DNA from: Thermococcus sp. 21S7
Lineage (GTDB): Archaea; Methanobacteriota_B; Thermococci; Thermococcales; Thermococcaceae
Assembly: GCF_012027615.1 (NCBI RefSeq)
Contig: NZ_SNUT01000004.1
Coordinates: 1 to 64,000, forward strand
DNA: 64,000 nt
Reading direction: 5' to 3'
Part shown: positions 1-8,032 of the stretch, piece by piece
Layout: each line of letters opens with the position of its first letter
Position numbering within the stretch: the stretch's first letter is position 1
Made by a program: the position numbers and the translations under genes
The notes under the pieces: model-generated
Databases searched by the model: none
Told to the model about the DNA's origin: nothing
Seen by the model: the letters and a program-made list of their open reading frames with translations, nothing else

Positions 1-9
1 GGCGTTTGA

Positions 10-136
10 GTGGCCGGCGGCGTCCCCGGTTTCCCGTCCCCTCTCGGAGGACAGTACACCCGGGATCGCTGGCGGGCTTAACTTCCGGGGTCGAAACGAG
101 ACCGGGTGTGACCCCGCCGCTATGACCGCCGTACCG
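10..136 (-). rRNA. rrf: 5S ribosomal RNA
   Basis: The reverse complement has the archaeal 5S rRNA layout: an opening segment near 136 that pairs with the closing segment near 10, the conserved GTTAAGCCCGCCAGCG block at about 68-83, and the CCTCCGAGAGG hairpin at about 40-52. The 5' end is set by a minus-strand TATA box at 157-166, about 26 nt upstream. The gene stands alone with its own promoter, as is usual for a second 5S copy in Thermococcales. End positions are accurate only to a few bases. Confidence 0.95.
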
Positions 137-156
137 CTGTTAACCTTTCGAGTTGG

Positions 157-166
157 GTTTATAAAG
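157..166 (-). promoter_or_regulatory. TATA box of 5S rRNA
   Basis: Read on the minus strand as CTTTATAAAC, centred about 26 nt before the 5S rRNA 5' end, the usual archaeal TATA-to-start distance. Confidence 0.75.
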
Positions 167-220
167 ATTACGGTCGCCCGGAGCCCACCCTCGCGTTTCG
201 GTCCCTACACGGTAGCCAAA

Positions 221-231
221 GCTTTTTATAG
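221..231 (+). promoter_or_regulatory. TATA box of DUF835 gene
   Basis: GCTTTTTATAG lies 45 nt before the ATG at 276. It overlaps the alternative in-frame GTG at 231, which argues that the GTG is not the translation start. Confidence 0.6.
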
Positions 232-275
232 TGATAGAACACAAGTTAACAGCTGGACACATCGGGAGGGTCAGG

Positions 276-1322
276 ATGAACACTACTCTCCTCATGGTGG
301 GGCAGACCCTCAGCCTTCTGGCCAAGTTCGCCGTTTCGGCGGTGCTCTTGACTGTTCACATACGATCCCAACGAAAGTCCGCCCTCATCTGGGCCATCGC
401 CTGGCTTGTGGCGGCCTTCAGCATAGTGGCCGACGCCCTGGGGATTCTCCAGTTGACGGCGTTGACGGAGGCAGCGTTCTCCTCTCTGTTGTTTCTCGGC
501 TCATTGGTCTTTCTGTCTGAAGAACTCGGAAAGAGCGTTAAATACTGCGTCCTGTGGGCAGCACCGCCCTTAATCTCAGCGATTTATGGGGTCTTCCTGG
601 GAAACGACTGGAATTCTGTGGTTGGAATTCCCTACGGTGTCTCCGCATTCTTTATAGTGCTCTCAGGCGCCCTGATCATCACCCCAATAGACTCAAAGTT
701 CAAAAGCGCCAAACTTGCGGCCCTCTCCCTCGGCATTCTTGGAGTCCACAAAATGGACTACCCGTTCCTGCGGGGTGTGAAGTGGTTTGCACCGATTGGC
801 TTCACCCTAGGCGCGGCCCTGACGGTGATCACGGCCTACTTCATGTCCCGCATGGTGCTGTCGAGGGAGTTCATAAACCTCAAGGGGACGGTAAGGATTA
901 ACGTAGACCCCGGCATTGAGCTTGTGTCAAGCAACGCCTACCGCAGGGTAAAGGACGACCTCAAAGGATACCCCGTGCTCGCGTTTATCAGGGAACTAAC
1001 TCCCCCGAAAGAATGGAAGGCATATTTTCTCACCAGCCTGCCCGGGAAGGATACGATAACGCCGACGAACCTTCCGAGGATCCTGGAACTATCTGGAAGA
1101 TACCTCCGGGAGGCAGGGATGCAGGGGATAACCGGGGTTGTTGTTATTGACGGGATAGAGTATCTCGTCATCCACAACGGCATAACCGCGGTAACAAAGT
1201 TTCTCGGAACGCTCAGAGACCTTGTGATACTGCAGGACGGCCGGCTGATAGTTGTAGTAGACGAAACCGCCATGGAAAGGAAGGATTATCGCATCATAAA
1301 GCGCGTTCTCATTGGAGAGTAA
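276..1322 (+). CDS. Membrane protein with C-terminal DUF835 domain
   Basis: This 348-residue protein has an N-terminal membrane half with about six to seven hydrophobic segments (roughly residues 5-205) and a cytosolic C-terminal domain (about 210-345). The C-terminal domain has the features of DUF835, a family common in Thermococcales: a GIELVSS opening, a PVLAF strand and the strands VVIDGIEYLV and LIVVVDE. The function of DUF835 is not established, although its nucleotide-binding-like strand order suggests a regulatory or sensor role. I chose ATG 276 over GTG 231 because GGGAGGGT sits just before it and GTG 231 lies in the TATA box. It is followed 29 nt later by scpB. Confidence 0.8.
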   Translation: MNTTLLMVGQTLSLLAKFAVSAVLLTVHIRSQRKSALIWAIAWLVAAFSIVADALGILQLTALTEAAFSSLLFLGSLVFLSEELGKSVKYCVLWAAPPLISAIYGVFLGNDWNSVVGIPYGVSAFFIVLSGALIITPIDSKFKSAKLAALSLGILGVHKMDYPFLRGVKWFAPIGFTLGAALTVITAYFMSRMVLSREFINLKGTVRINVDPGIELVSSNAYRRVKDDLKGYPVLAFIRELTPPKEWKAYFLTSLPGKDTITPTNLPRILELSGRYLREAGMQGITGVVVIDGIEYLVIHNGITAVTKFLGTLRDLVILQDGRLIVVVDETAMERKDYRIIKRVLIGE

Positions 1323-1363
1323 ACCCTATAAGAACGGAGCTTGATTTCAACGTGGTGGTAATA

Positions 1364-1981
1364 ATGGGACTCCTTGAGGACAAGGCCCTTGTTGAGGCTG
1401 CACTGTTCGTTTCTGGAAGGCCGCTCAGTGTGAAGGAACTTTCGAGGGCTCTGGGGATAAGGTCACTGGACTACCTCGAAAAACTCATCGAGCTTATAGC
1501 AGCCGAATACGCCGAGAGAAAGAGTGCGATAGAGGTTGTGAAGGTTCTGGGGGACAAGTACGTCATGCAGGTGAAGCAGGACTACAGCCAGCGCGTCATC
1601 CATCTAATGCCGAGGCCGGACCTGAGGACCGGCGAACTGAAGACCCTCGCCCTCATAGCCTACCTCCAGCCGATAGAGCAGAGCAAGGTGGTGAAACTCC
1701 GCGGCAGCCAGGCATACGAGCATATACGAAAGCTCCTGGAGATGGGGCTGATTTATGCCGAGCCATACGAGAGAACGAAGCTCCTAGGAACGACGTCAAA
1801 ATTCGCCGAGCTATACGGCTTCCCCGAGAACGACCCCAACATCATAAAGGAGGCCTTCAAGAAGGTTGTCCACGCCGAGTACAGCGACCTGATAGCGAAG
1901 CTGGAGGGTAGGGGTGATGGTGGCGAATCTCAGGAACCGGAGGAGATTGAAGCGGAGACCTCTATGGAGGGCGAAGAGTAA
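1364..1981 (+). CDS. scpB: Segregation and condensation protein ScpB
   Basis: ScpB is the kleisin-associated winged-helix subunit that binds ScpA and regulates the SMC condensin complex in chromosome segregation. The 205-residue protein has the family opening (LVEAALFVSGRPLSVKEL), a first winged helix to about residue 80, and a second one with TLALIAYLQPIEQSKVVKLRG and the LLGTTSKFAELYGF block near 140-155. The acidic tail after residue 180 is probably disordered. ATG 1364 is preferred because GGTGGT lies 5 nt upstream; an in-frame GTG at 1352 would add four residues. ScpA is not adjacent in this window. Confidence 0.9.
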   Translation: MGLLEDKALVEAALFVSGRPLSVKELSRALGIRSLDYLEKLIELIAAEYAERKSAIEVVKVLGDKYVMQVKQDYSQRVIHLMPRPDLRTGELKTLALIAYLQPIEQSKVVKLRGSQAYEHIRKLLEMGLIYAEPYERTKLLGTTSKFAELYGFPENDPNIIKEAFKKVVHAEYSDLIAKLEGRGDGGESQEPEEIEAETSMEGEE

Positions 1982-2074
1982 TTCCTTGGCTCTTCAGTCA
2001 CTCAATTTTCCTTCAGAGGAAGAAATCGTCCTTCCTTTCTGAAAAATGGCCCCTTGGACCGAGTTTGGAGAAAG

Positions 2075-2084
2075 GTTTAAATAG
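2075..2084 (+). promoter_or_regulatory. TATA box of RPA operon
   Basis: GTTTAAATAG lies about 35 nt before the ATG of the RPA41 gene, predicting a very short leader that still contains the AAGGTGAG ribosome binding site. Confidence 0.6.
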
Positions 2085-2116
2085 TCCGAGCCATTATTAC
2101 CATTAAGGTGAGTGTT

Positions 2117-3181
2117 ATGGGAGTGCTGACGAAGGAGCAGATTATTGAGATGATCGAGGGGCAGAAGGGCCTCTCGAAGGATGAAATCGAGAGGAGAATA
2201 TCGGAGATAGCCTCCCGTGAGGGAATCTCCGAGCACGCCGCGGCATTGATGCTCGCCGAGGAACTCGGGGTGAACCTTGAGGGCAGGGAGGAGCTCCTCC
2301 ACATAGCCGATCTGGTTCCTGGAATGACCGGCGTCAACGTCGTGGCAAGGGTTCTGCGAAAGTACCCGCCCAGGGAGTATCAGAAGAGGGACGGCTCCAC
2401 CGGACAGGTGGCCAACGTGATAATATACGACGCCACTGGAAAGACGAGACTCGTCCTGTGGGACGGCCTCGTGACCAAGTACTACAGCGAACTCAACGCC
2501 GGTGACCTCATCAAGATAATCGACCCCAGCGTCAGGGAGGGTCGTAACGGCGTCGAGCTGCACGCCAACTTCAGGACGAGAATAATCGTCAACCCGGAAG
2601 ACCCGCGCGCCGGGGAGATACCCCCCATCGAGGAGGTCAGGAGCTACAACTACCAGCGGAGAAAGATAGGCGAGCTGATGGGAGGCGAGCGGTTCATCGA
2701 GGTTCGCGGGACGATTGCGAGGCTCTACCGCGTCACCGTCTACGACGCCTGCCCCCAGTGCAGGAGAAAGGTCGATTACGACCCCGCAACGGATACCTGG
2801 ATATGCCCTGAGCACGGTGAGGTTCGGCCGGTTAAGATAACGATAGTGGACTTCGGCCTGGACGACTCCACGGGATACATAAGGACAACGCTCTTTGGAG
2901 ACGATGCGGCCGAGCTGGTGGGCAGGGACCCCGAAGAGATAGCCGAGAAGCTCAGGGAGTTCGTCGAGAGCGGTTTAACGCTCAGGGAAGCAGGACGGAA
3001 GCTGGCGGAGGAGGAGTACTACCACCTGCTCGGCAGGGAGGTAATCGTCAGGGGCAACGTTGTTGACGACAAGTTCCTCGGACTCATCCTGAAGGCCTTT
3101 GGATGGGACGAGGTTGACCCGAAGCGCGAGATCGCCAGGGTGAGGGCCGAGCTGAAGGAGGTCATCAAGGACTTGGTGTGA
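2117..3181 (+). CDS. rpa41: Replication factor A, 41-kDa subunit (RPA41)
   Basis: This is the large subunit of the archaeal single-stranded-DNA-binding RPA heterotrimer used in replication, repair and recombination. The 354-residue protein has an N-terminal helical region (1-60), an OB fold (about 65-175, including VARVLRKYPPREYQKRDGS and the strands around IIYDATGKTRLVLWDG), and a second OB fold holding a zinc finger with CPQC and CPEH at about residues 215-236. Start ATG 2117 follows AAGGTGAG; the GTG at 2108 lies inside that site. The gene order RPA41-RPA14-RPA32 matches Pyrococcus, which fixes the assignment. Confidence 0.95.
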   Translation: MGVLTKEQIIEMIEGQKGLSKDEIERRISEIASREGISEHAAALMLAEELGVNLEGREELLHIADLVPGMTGVNVVARVLRKYPPREYQKRDGSTGQVANVIIYDATGKTRLVLWDGLVTKYYSELNAGDLIKIIDPSVREGRNGVELHANFRTRIIVNPEDPRAGEIPPIEEVRSYNYQRRKIGELMGGERFIEVRGTIARLYRVTVYDACPQCRRKVDYDPATDTWICPEHGEVRPVKITIVDFGLDDSTGYIRTTLFGDDAAELVGRDPEEIAEKLREFVESGLTLREAGRKLAEEEYYHLLGREVIVRGNVVDDKFLGLILKAFGWDEVDPKREIARVRAELKEVIKDLV

Positions 3182-3191
3182 GGTGTTGACG

Positions 3192-3569
3192 ATGGAGGAA
3201 GTTAGGTTCAGGCGCAGAAAGCCCGCCGTCGAGAGAAAGATTGAGGAGATCAGGGAGGACGACACCAGGGTTTCGCTCATCGGAAAGGCCTTCAAGGTCG
3301 ACAAGATGGACTACACCTTCTGGCTCGACGACGGAACGGGCGTCATACTCATCGAAAGCGAGGAGAACGTTCTTCCCGAGAACGGGCAGACCGTGAGGGT
3401 CATCGGAAGGGTCATCAGGAACGAAGAGGAGACCCACATCTACGGCGAGGTCGTCCAGGACTTCAGCGATGCTGACTTAGATGCACTGGAAGAGATAAGG
3501 GAGCTTGAGAGAAAGGTTCTGCCCAAAGTCGAGGGCATCATAGAGTTCTTCGGGGGTGAGGAACTATGA
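3192..3569 (+). CDS. rpa14: Replication factor A, 14-kDa subunit (RPA14)
   Basis: The small RPA subunit is a single OB fold of 125 residues. The core strands are visible as RVSLIGKAFKVDKMDYTFWLDD, the GVILIESEE turn and VRVIGRVI, followed by a C-terminal helix (ADLDALEEIRELERKV) expected to form the three-helix trimerisation bundle with RPA41 and RPA32. ATG 3192 is chosen because AGGTGT (3181-3186) precedes it at good spacing. The stop overlaps the RPA32 start by 4 nt (ATGA), so the two subunits are probably translationally coupled. Confidence 0.93.
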   Translation: MEEVRFRRRKPAVERKIEEIREDDTRVSLIGKAFKVDKMDYTFWLDDGTGVILIESEENVLPENGQTVRVIGRVIRNEEETHIYGEVVQDFSDADLDALEEIRELERKVLPKVEGIIEFFGGEEL

Positions 3570-4369
3570 AGAAGCGCCTTCCGGCGAGCAGGGTCTACAT
3601 CAAGGACATCATAGACGGCTACTACGTCAGGAGCGAAGGCGACTTCGAGCCGAACTACCTGATAACGAGGGACGCCAGAAAGGTCTACCGCGTTAAGGTC
3701 GTCGCCACGGTCGTCAGAGACCCCATGATGAGCGAGGATGAGAGCTACGGAAGGTTCCAGATTGACGACGGCACCGGAACGATATGGGTCTTCGGTTTCA
3801 GGGAGAACACCCGCTTCATAAACCTTGTGAAGAAGGGCGACCTCGTTCAGATCATCGGAAAGGTTGGGGAGTGGCGCGACGACAAGCAGATACTCGTTGA
3901 GGGCATATCGAAGGTCGAGCCGAACATGTGGATACTCCACCGCTTCGAGACGCTGAAGGAGAAGGCCGAGCACGCGGAGAAGGCCAGGAGGGCCTTCGAG
4001 ATATACGACCGCTACGGGATAACCGCCAAGGCCAAGGTTATAGCCAAGAACAAGGGCGTAAGCGAGGACATGCTCATTACCATAGACGAACTCTACACCA
4101 TGATGCTTGAGCAGAGGAGCACGGAGGAGGCCCTCTTTGAGGAGGAGGTCGTCGAGGAGGAACCCAAGGAAGAGAATCCCGAGCTTGAGAAGGCCAAGAA
4201 GGCCGTCCTAGACCTGCTCCGCGAGAAGGGCAAGGCTCTGTCGCACAAGTTCATAATCAAGAAGCTTTCGAAGGAGATCGACGAGGAGCTGATCGAGGAG
4301 GCGATAACCCAGCTTCTGGCGGAGGGCGAGATATACGAGCCCGAGATCGGCTACTACGAGCCGCTTTGA
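3566..4369 (+). CDS. rpa32: Replication factor A, 32-kDa subunit (RPA32)
   Basis: The middle RPA subunit has 267 residues. An OB fold covers about 25-125, with motifs YRVKVVATVV, DGTGTIWVFGF, GDLVQIIGKV and ILVEGISKV. After a charged linker (about 190-210) comes a C-terminal winged helix (about 210-265) like that of eukaryotic RPA32, which in that family binds repair partners. Start ATG 3566 overlaps the RPA14 stop. It closes the operon; a bidirectional terminator follows at once. Confidence 0.93.
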   Translation: MKKRLPASRVYIKDIIDGYYVRSEGDFEPNYLITRDARKVYRVKVVATVVRDPMMSEDESYGRFQIDDGTGTIWVFGFRENTRFINLVKKGDLVQIIGKVGEWRDDKQILVEGISKVEPNMWILHRFETLKEKAEHAEKARRAFEIYDRYGITAKAKVIAKNKGVSEDMLITIDELYTMMLEQRSTEEALFEEEVVEEEPKEENPELEKAKKAVLDLLREKGKALSHKFIIKKLSKEIDEELIEEAITQLLAEGEIYEPEIGYYEPL

Positions 4370-4378
4370 GGCTCTTAT

Positions 4379-4394
4379 CTTTTTCTGAAAAAAG
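4379..4394. terminator. Bidirectional terminator between RPA32 and 4402 gene
   Basis: CTTTTT and AAAAAG flank a 4-base loop between two convergent stop codons 33 nt apart. T-runs are present on both strands, the main archaeal termination signal. Confidence 0.55.
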
Positions 4395-4401
4395 AGAAAA
4401 T

Positions 4402-4782
4402 CTAGTACTGCTCCCTCATCGTCCTTATGACCGGGTCGTGGATCAGCGTTGAGGTTATGCTGTCCACCATGCGGAAGAACTCGTCGCGCCCCTTCTCCAG
4501 CGGCATGTTCTCTAAGCTTATCAGCTCGCATTTTCCCCCGAGTATCCACTTGCCGAGCACTATCTTCTCCCTGTCCCCCTTTCTGGCGTCTATTCTGGCC
4601 AAACCGTAAGGAATGTCGGCCGTCCACCAGTTGGCCTTGAAGGTAACGCGCCAGCCCGCATTCTCAACGGCTTCCACGAGTTTTTCAAGGGTCTTTGCAG
4701 GCCCGTAGGGCGTTTTAAACGTGATGACAGTCCACAGTTCCTCGGATTCGAGGTTTCTCACGAGTTCATCCTTAAACTCCAT
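4402..4782 (-). CDS. Conserved hypothetical protein
   Basis: I do not recognise this 126-residue soluble protein. It begins with a charged helix (MEFKDELVRNLESEEL) followed by an alternating strand pattern (LWTVITFKTPYG, WRVTFKANWWTADI, LARIDARK, EKIVLGKW) and ends with a helix, suggesting a compact alpha/beta fold. It has no signal peptide or membrane segment. GAGGAGGTGGGG precedes ATG 4782. It lies 12 nt after the UbiA-type gene on the same strand and is probably co-transcribed with it. Confidence 0.75.
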   Translation of the reverse strand: MEFKDELVRNLESEELWTVITFKTPYGPAKTLEKLVEAVENAGWRVTFKANWWTADIPYGLARIDARKGDREKIVLGKWILGGKCELISLENMPLEKGRDEFFRMVDSITSTLIHDPVIRTMREQY

Positions 4783-4794
4783 ACCCCCACCTCC

Positions 4795-5625
4795 TCACAC
4801 TATCGCGGCTATTATGAATGCAGTGACGGCCAGGAAGATGCTCACCTTGAGCAGCTTCTGGGCCCTGTGTGCCGATTCCTCCCCCTGGTTCTTAAGTATA
4901 ATGTACGCGGCGTAGAGTATCACCAGGTCAACCGGCACCATAGCGTAGTAACCGAGGCCAACACCGGCTCTGACCGGCAGAAACGAGGCCACCACAGTCA
5001 GAACGGCAAAGAAGACCCCGATGTAGGCTGCCTTCTTCTTCCCCCAGATTATGGGGAGCGTTCTGGCGCCCTTGGCAACGTCGCCCTCAACGTCCTCGAT
5101 GTCCTTGATAACCTCCCTGGCAACGTTTACCAGGAAGGCGCAGAGCGCGAGGTAGCCGGCCAGGCCGATGTGTTCAACGGCGAGGGCGCCGTAGAGCGGC
5201 GTCGCACTGGTGAGGCCAGCAACCACGAGGTTTCCTATGAACGGGAGCGGTTTGAGCTTCCAGGCGTAGAGGAGCATCGCGGCGTAGGCGATAACCCCCA
5301 GGATGAACGCCCGGAGGTTTATTAGGTACGCAAGAGCCAGGCCAACCGCGAACAGGAGCAGCGAGTAGTAGAGTGCGGTTCTTCTGCCCATTGCCCCCCT
5401 GGGAAGGGGTCTCTCGGGCCGGTTGATTTTATCTATCTCGTAGTCGAAGTAGTCGTTTATCGTGTTGCCCCCGGCACAGCCGAGGGTGACGACCAGAAAG
5501 ACCAGAACCGCCGTGGCTAAGTCTGGAAAGTGTCCAACCGCGACTATCGAACCCAGGACACCCACTATCCCGGCGAGGATGCAGTTGTGGGGCCTGGTTA
5601 TCTCTACGAACGCCTTGAGTTCCAT
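4795..5625 (-). CDS. UbiA-family prenyltransferase, probable DGGGP synthase
   Basis: This is probably (S)-2,3-di-O-geranylgeranylglyceryl phosphate synthase, which adds the second geranylgeranyl chain in archaeal ether-lipid synthesis at the membrane. The 276-residue protein has about eight to nine membrane segments and both UbiA aspartate motifs: NTINDYFDYEIDKINRPERP at about 53-72 and REVIKDIEDVEGDVAKGART at about 168-187. Length and motifs fit the archaeal enzyme. ATG 5625 follows AGGTGT; the GTG at 5634 lies in that site. A different UbiA substrate cannot be excluded from sequence alone. Confidence 0.87.
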   Translation of the reverse strand: MELKAFVEITRPHNCILAGIVGVLGSIVAVGHFPDLATAVLVFLVVTLGCAGGNTINDYFDYEIDKINRPERPLPRGAMGRRTALYYSLLLFAVGLALAYLINLRAFILGVIAYAAMLLYAWKLKPLPFIGNLVVAGLTSATPLYGALAVEHIGLAGYLALCAFLVNVAREVIKDIEDVEGDVAKGARTLPIIWGKKKAAYIGVFFAVLTVVASFLPVRAGVGLGYYAMVPVDLVILYAAYIILKNQGEESAHRAQKLLKVSIFLAVTAFIIAAIV

Positions 5626-5669
5626 TAGGGACACCTAATTCGATTAGGTTATCGCCTTAAAAATCTTTG

Positions 5670-6737
5670 CTAGAGCTCCTCCCTCCTGAGAAGGCCGAGT
5701 TCCTCGCCCGTCTCAAGCACCCTTACCCTGCCAAAGCGAAGCTCAAGGACTTTATCCACCTCTGCGGCGGAAAGGGGCGTCAGAACCTGCGCTTTCATCT
5801 CCCCGAAGTTTATCCACTTGAGCACCCCAACGCCGAGGCAGAAACCGCTTCCATCGATGAAGCCCACCAGGAGGTTGCTCAGCCTCTCAAAATCGACCGC
5901 GTGGATTACCGGGCGGCCGTACTGCCGGGGACCGGGCTCGGCATCGGCCTTGACAACGATGTACCGCTCCCCCTTCCAGCCGGCTATCACGAGCCACCTG
6001 AAGAGCGTCGAGAGGAGTTCTTTCTCCTCCCTGATCAGCGGCCTGCCCCTGAAGAGCTCCGTCCCCGTGGGAACAGTCTTCGAGAGGTCGACCTCGACGA
6101 GCGAGGCCTTCGAGAAGTAGGCCCTCCATTTCTCCCGCCTGACTTCCCGCCTCTCATCCCTCGAATGCTCCCTCACCTTCTCGCTGACGGAGAGCCTTGC
6201 CACCTCCCCGTAGGGGGATAGAAGCCTGCGCAGGTGGGAGAGCTCGTTGTCCCGCTCAAGGAAAACGATGAGCTCTGGTTTCACGAGCTCGGCCTTGAGG
6301 CGCTTTATCTCGATACCCTGGGCGGTGACGAAGCCGGTCGTGTCTATGAGAACCACGTCGGCCTCTTTTAAAGCCACCTCGGTCAGTCTCTTGACCCCAA
6401 CGGCCATCTCGCCGGCGTACCCTCCCGGGGTGATCGTCCCTATGAAGTAGTGCGCTCTGGCGGATAGTTCCCCTATCGACTCAAATGGCCCCTCGGGAAA
6501 GGCGAGGCTCACGGTGGCCGGTGGCAGGATTCCCTTCTGGCCGACGTCGCTGTCAACCACCGCGACCCTGAGGCCCTCATCGATGAGCCTGTTGGCTAGA
6601 AATGTCAACAGCGTTGTCTTTCCGCTGTCGGTGGAGCCTATCAGCATGACCTTTGCAGGTCTCTCCAGGGCAGTTATACGCTCAAGGAGTTCAAACCTGT
6701 CCGGCGGAACGTCCTCCGTGTAAGTCGCTTTGTTCAT
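5670..6737 (-). CDS. Clp1/Grc3-type polynucleotide 5'-hydroxyl kinase
   Basis: Members of this family phosphorylate RNA or DNA 5'-hydroxyl ends, as shown for the Pyrococcus horikoshii enzyme and human CLP1. The 355-residue protein has the Walker A motif GSTDSGKTT at about 34-42, a Walker B-like VVDSDVGQKGI segment at about 58-68, and LIDTTGFV at about 140-147 containing the lid/base region. The C-terminal third is a beta-rich domain typical of the family. A TATA-like minus-strand element at 6758-6769 lies 25 nt before the ATG, suggesting a leaderless mRNA. Confidence 0.88.
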   Translation of the reverse strand: MNKATYTEDVPPDRFELLERITALERPAKVMLIGSTDSGKTTLLTFLANRLIDEGLRVAVVDSDVGQKGILPPATVSLAFPEGPFESIGELSARAHYFIGTITPGGYAGEMAVGVKRLTEVALKEADVVLIDTTGFVTAQGIEIKRLKAELVKPELIVFLERDNELSHLRRLLSPYGEVARLSVSEKVREHSRDERREVRREKWRAYFSKASLVEVDLSKTVPTGTELFRGRPLIREEKELLSTLFRWLVIAGWKGERYIVVKADAEPGPRQYGRPVIHAVDFERLSNLLVGFIDGSGFCLGVGVLKWINFGEMKAQVLTPLSAAEVDKVLELRFGRVRVLETGEELGLLRREEL

Positions 6738-6837
6738 ATGCGCTACTATGAGGCCTGAATTAAAAAGCTAACTTTTAGAAAGACTTATAAGAGTGGTAGT
6801 GGCCATAATCCATGAACCAGAAAAAGTTGACATAAGA

Positions 6838-6847
6838 CTTAAAAATA
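6838..6847 (+). promoter_or_regulatory. TATA box of Lrp-like regulator gene
   Basis: CTTAAAAATA lies about 55 nt before the ATG at 6899. A second A/T-rich element (CTTATAAGAG, near 6784) lies further upstream and could serve as an alternative. Confidence 0.5.
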
Positions 6848-6898
6848 GTTGGTTTAATAAAGCTGTAAACGCTAATCTTGCAAAAGGAGGTTTCGGAG

Positions 6899-7363
6899 AT
6901 GGAAGGGAGGTCGACTCTTACCCCGAGGCAGATAAGGCTGCTCAGAAAGTTCTACGAGGAAGGAAAGACGATCGAGGTGCACACCGTCGAGAAGACCCAG
7001 GACGAGCTTGCGGAGGAGCTTGGAATCACCAGACAGGCCCTTAGCAATCACCTTAAGGTGCTTAAAGAACTCGGCTACATAAGGACCGGAAGGGGCTTCA
7101 TAGACCTCACGGACAAGGCCCTCGACCTTCTCGGTGAGAAGAAGGGCGACGTCTTCGTCTTCGTAAAGATAGAGCCCACCAAGAGGAAGCACGTCTACGA
7201 ACACATCAAGGAGCTCAAGATAAAGAAGATATACCGTGTCACCGGCGACATAGACCTCATCATTGAGGCCGACAAGACGAAGCTCGACGATATCCTTGAG
7301 GAGATAGCCTCACTCGACGGCGTCAAGGAGACCATTACCCACATCGTTCTCGAAGTCCTCTGA
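6899..7363 (+). CDS. Lrp/AsnC-like transcriptional regulator
   Basis: The 154-residue regulator has an N-terminal winged helix-turn-helix (about 8-70; recognition helix in DELAEELGITRQALSNHLKV) and a C-terminal domain (about 80-154; VFVKIEPTK, IYRVTGDIDLIIEADK) with the beta-alpha-beta-beta-alpha-beta pattern of Lrp ligand-binding domains. Such proteins act as dimers or octamers that respond to amino acids or related ligands; the ligand here is unknown. ATG 6899 is chosen because AAAGGAGG lies 9 nt upstream; an in-frame TTG at 6878 is weaker. The last 54 nt overlap the convergent engB gene. Confidence 0.85.
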   Translation: MEGRSTLTPRQIRLLRKFYEEGKTIEVHTVEKTQDELAEELGITRQALSNHLKVLKELGYIRTGRGFIDLTDKALDLLGEKKGDVFVFVKIEPTKRKHVYEHIKELKIKKIYRVTGDIDLIIEADKTKLDDILEEIASLDGVKETITHIVLEVL

Positions 7364-7939
7364 GCCAGTTTCCGCGGAGGGCCGCTTCCTTCCCTCTTTA
7401 AGCTTCTTTTCCATGAGCTTCCTCAGCTCAAGAAGGTTCTTCCCGAACTTGGCGGATATCGGTACGAACGTCTCGGGCACCTCGCTGTGGGGAACGCCGA
7501 ACTTCTCCGCTAGGAAGTTTATGGTCCTCTGGAGGTTCCTTATCTTGTCCATCTTGTTGACCGCGACTATCACCGGGATTCCCAGCTCCCGAAGGAAGGC
7601 GTAGAACTCCACGTCGATGGGTATCTCGCCCCGCTTCTCCCAGCGCTCTATTATCTCCGGGGCGGCTTTGCCGTCAACCACCAGGACAGCCAGCTCTATC
7701 TCCTCGGCGTTGTCCTCGATGAAGCGGACTATCTCATCCTTTATGCGCTCCTGCTTCGCCTTTGGAACGCCGCTCATGAAACCGAAGCCCGGCATGTCCA
7801 CAACCAGCTTTTCGCGCCAGTTTATCTCCACGGGCTTCCTCGTAACCCCCGGCCTCTTGCCCCTCTTGACCCACTTGCCGGTCAGGCGGAAGATGAGCGT
7901 GCTTTTGCCAACGTTTGAACGTCCCACGAATATTATCAT
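7310..7939 (-). CDS. engB: GTP-binding protein EngB/YihA family
   Basis: EngB GTPases assist ribosome assembly. The 209-residue protein shows G1 GRSNVGKST at about 6-14, G2 around RPGVTRKP, G3 DMPGFG at about 49-54, G4 NKMD at about 129-132, and G5 ISAK at about 158-161. Start ATG 7939 follows GGTGAG; GTG 7948 lies in the site. The 3' end, coding a divergent charged tail, overlaps the opposite regulator gene by 54 nt, so the tail is probably not part of the conserved GTPase fold. Confidence 0.92.
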   Translation of the reverse strand: MIIFVGRSNVGKSTLIFRLTGKWVKRGKRPGVTRKPVEINWREKLVVDMPGFGFMSGVPKAKQERIKDEIVRFIEDNAEEIELAVLVVDGKAAPEIIERWEKRGEIPIDVEFYAFLRELGIPVIVAVNKMDKIRNLQRTINFLAEKFGVPHSEVPETFVPISAKFGKNLLELRKLMEKKLKEGRKRPSAETGSEDFENDVGNGLLDAVE

Positions 7940-8032
7940 CCCTCTCACCGTTAGCGATGAAGTTCTCTTGCCTTATAAGCCTTGGCGGAAAAGTTAAGTA
8001 GGCGAAGGGATAAGTCCCAACGGTGGTGTTCT

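Noticed and set aside
122-520. Plus-strand frame of 132 codons overlapping the 5S rRNA and the DUF835 gene
   Set aside because: Its first part is antisense to 5S rRNA and the rest is a shadow of the DUF835 frame; no ribosome site.
1994-2815. Long minus-strand frame (273 codons) opposite RPA41
   Set aside because: Antisense shadow of a clear RPA41 gene, caused by GC-rich codon use; no promoter or ribosome site and low-complexity composition.
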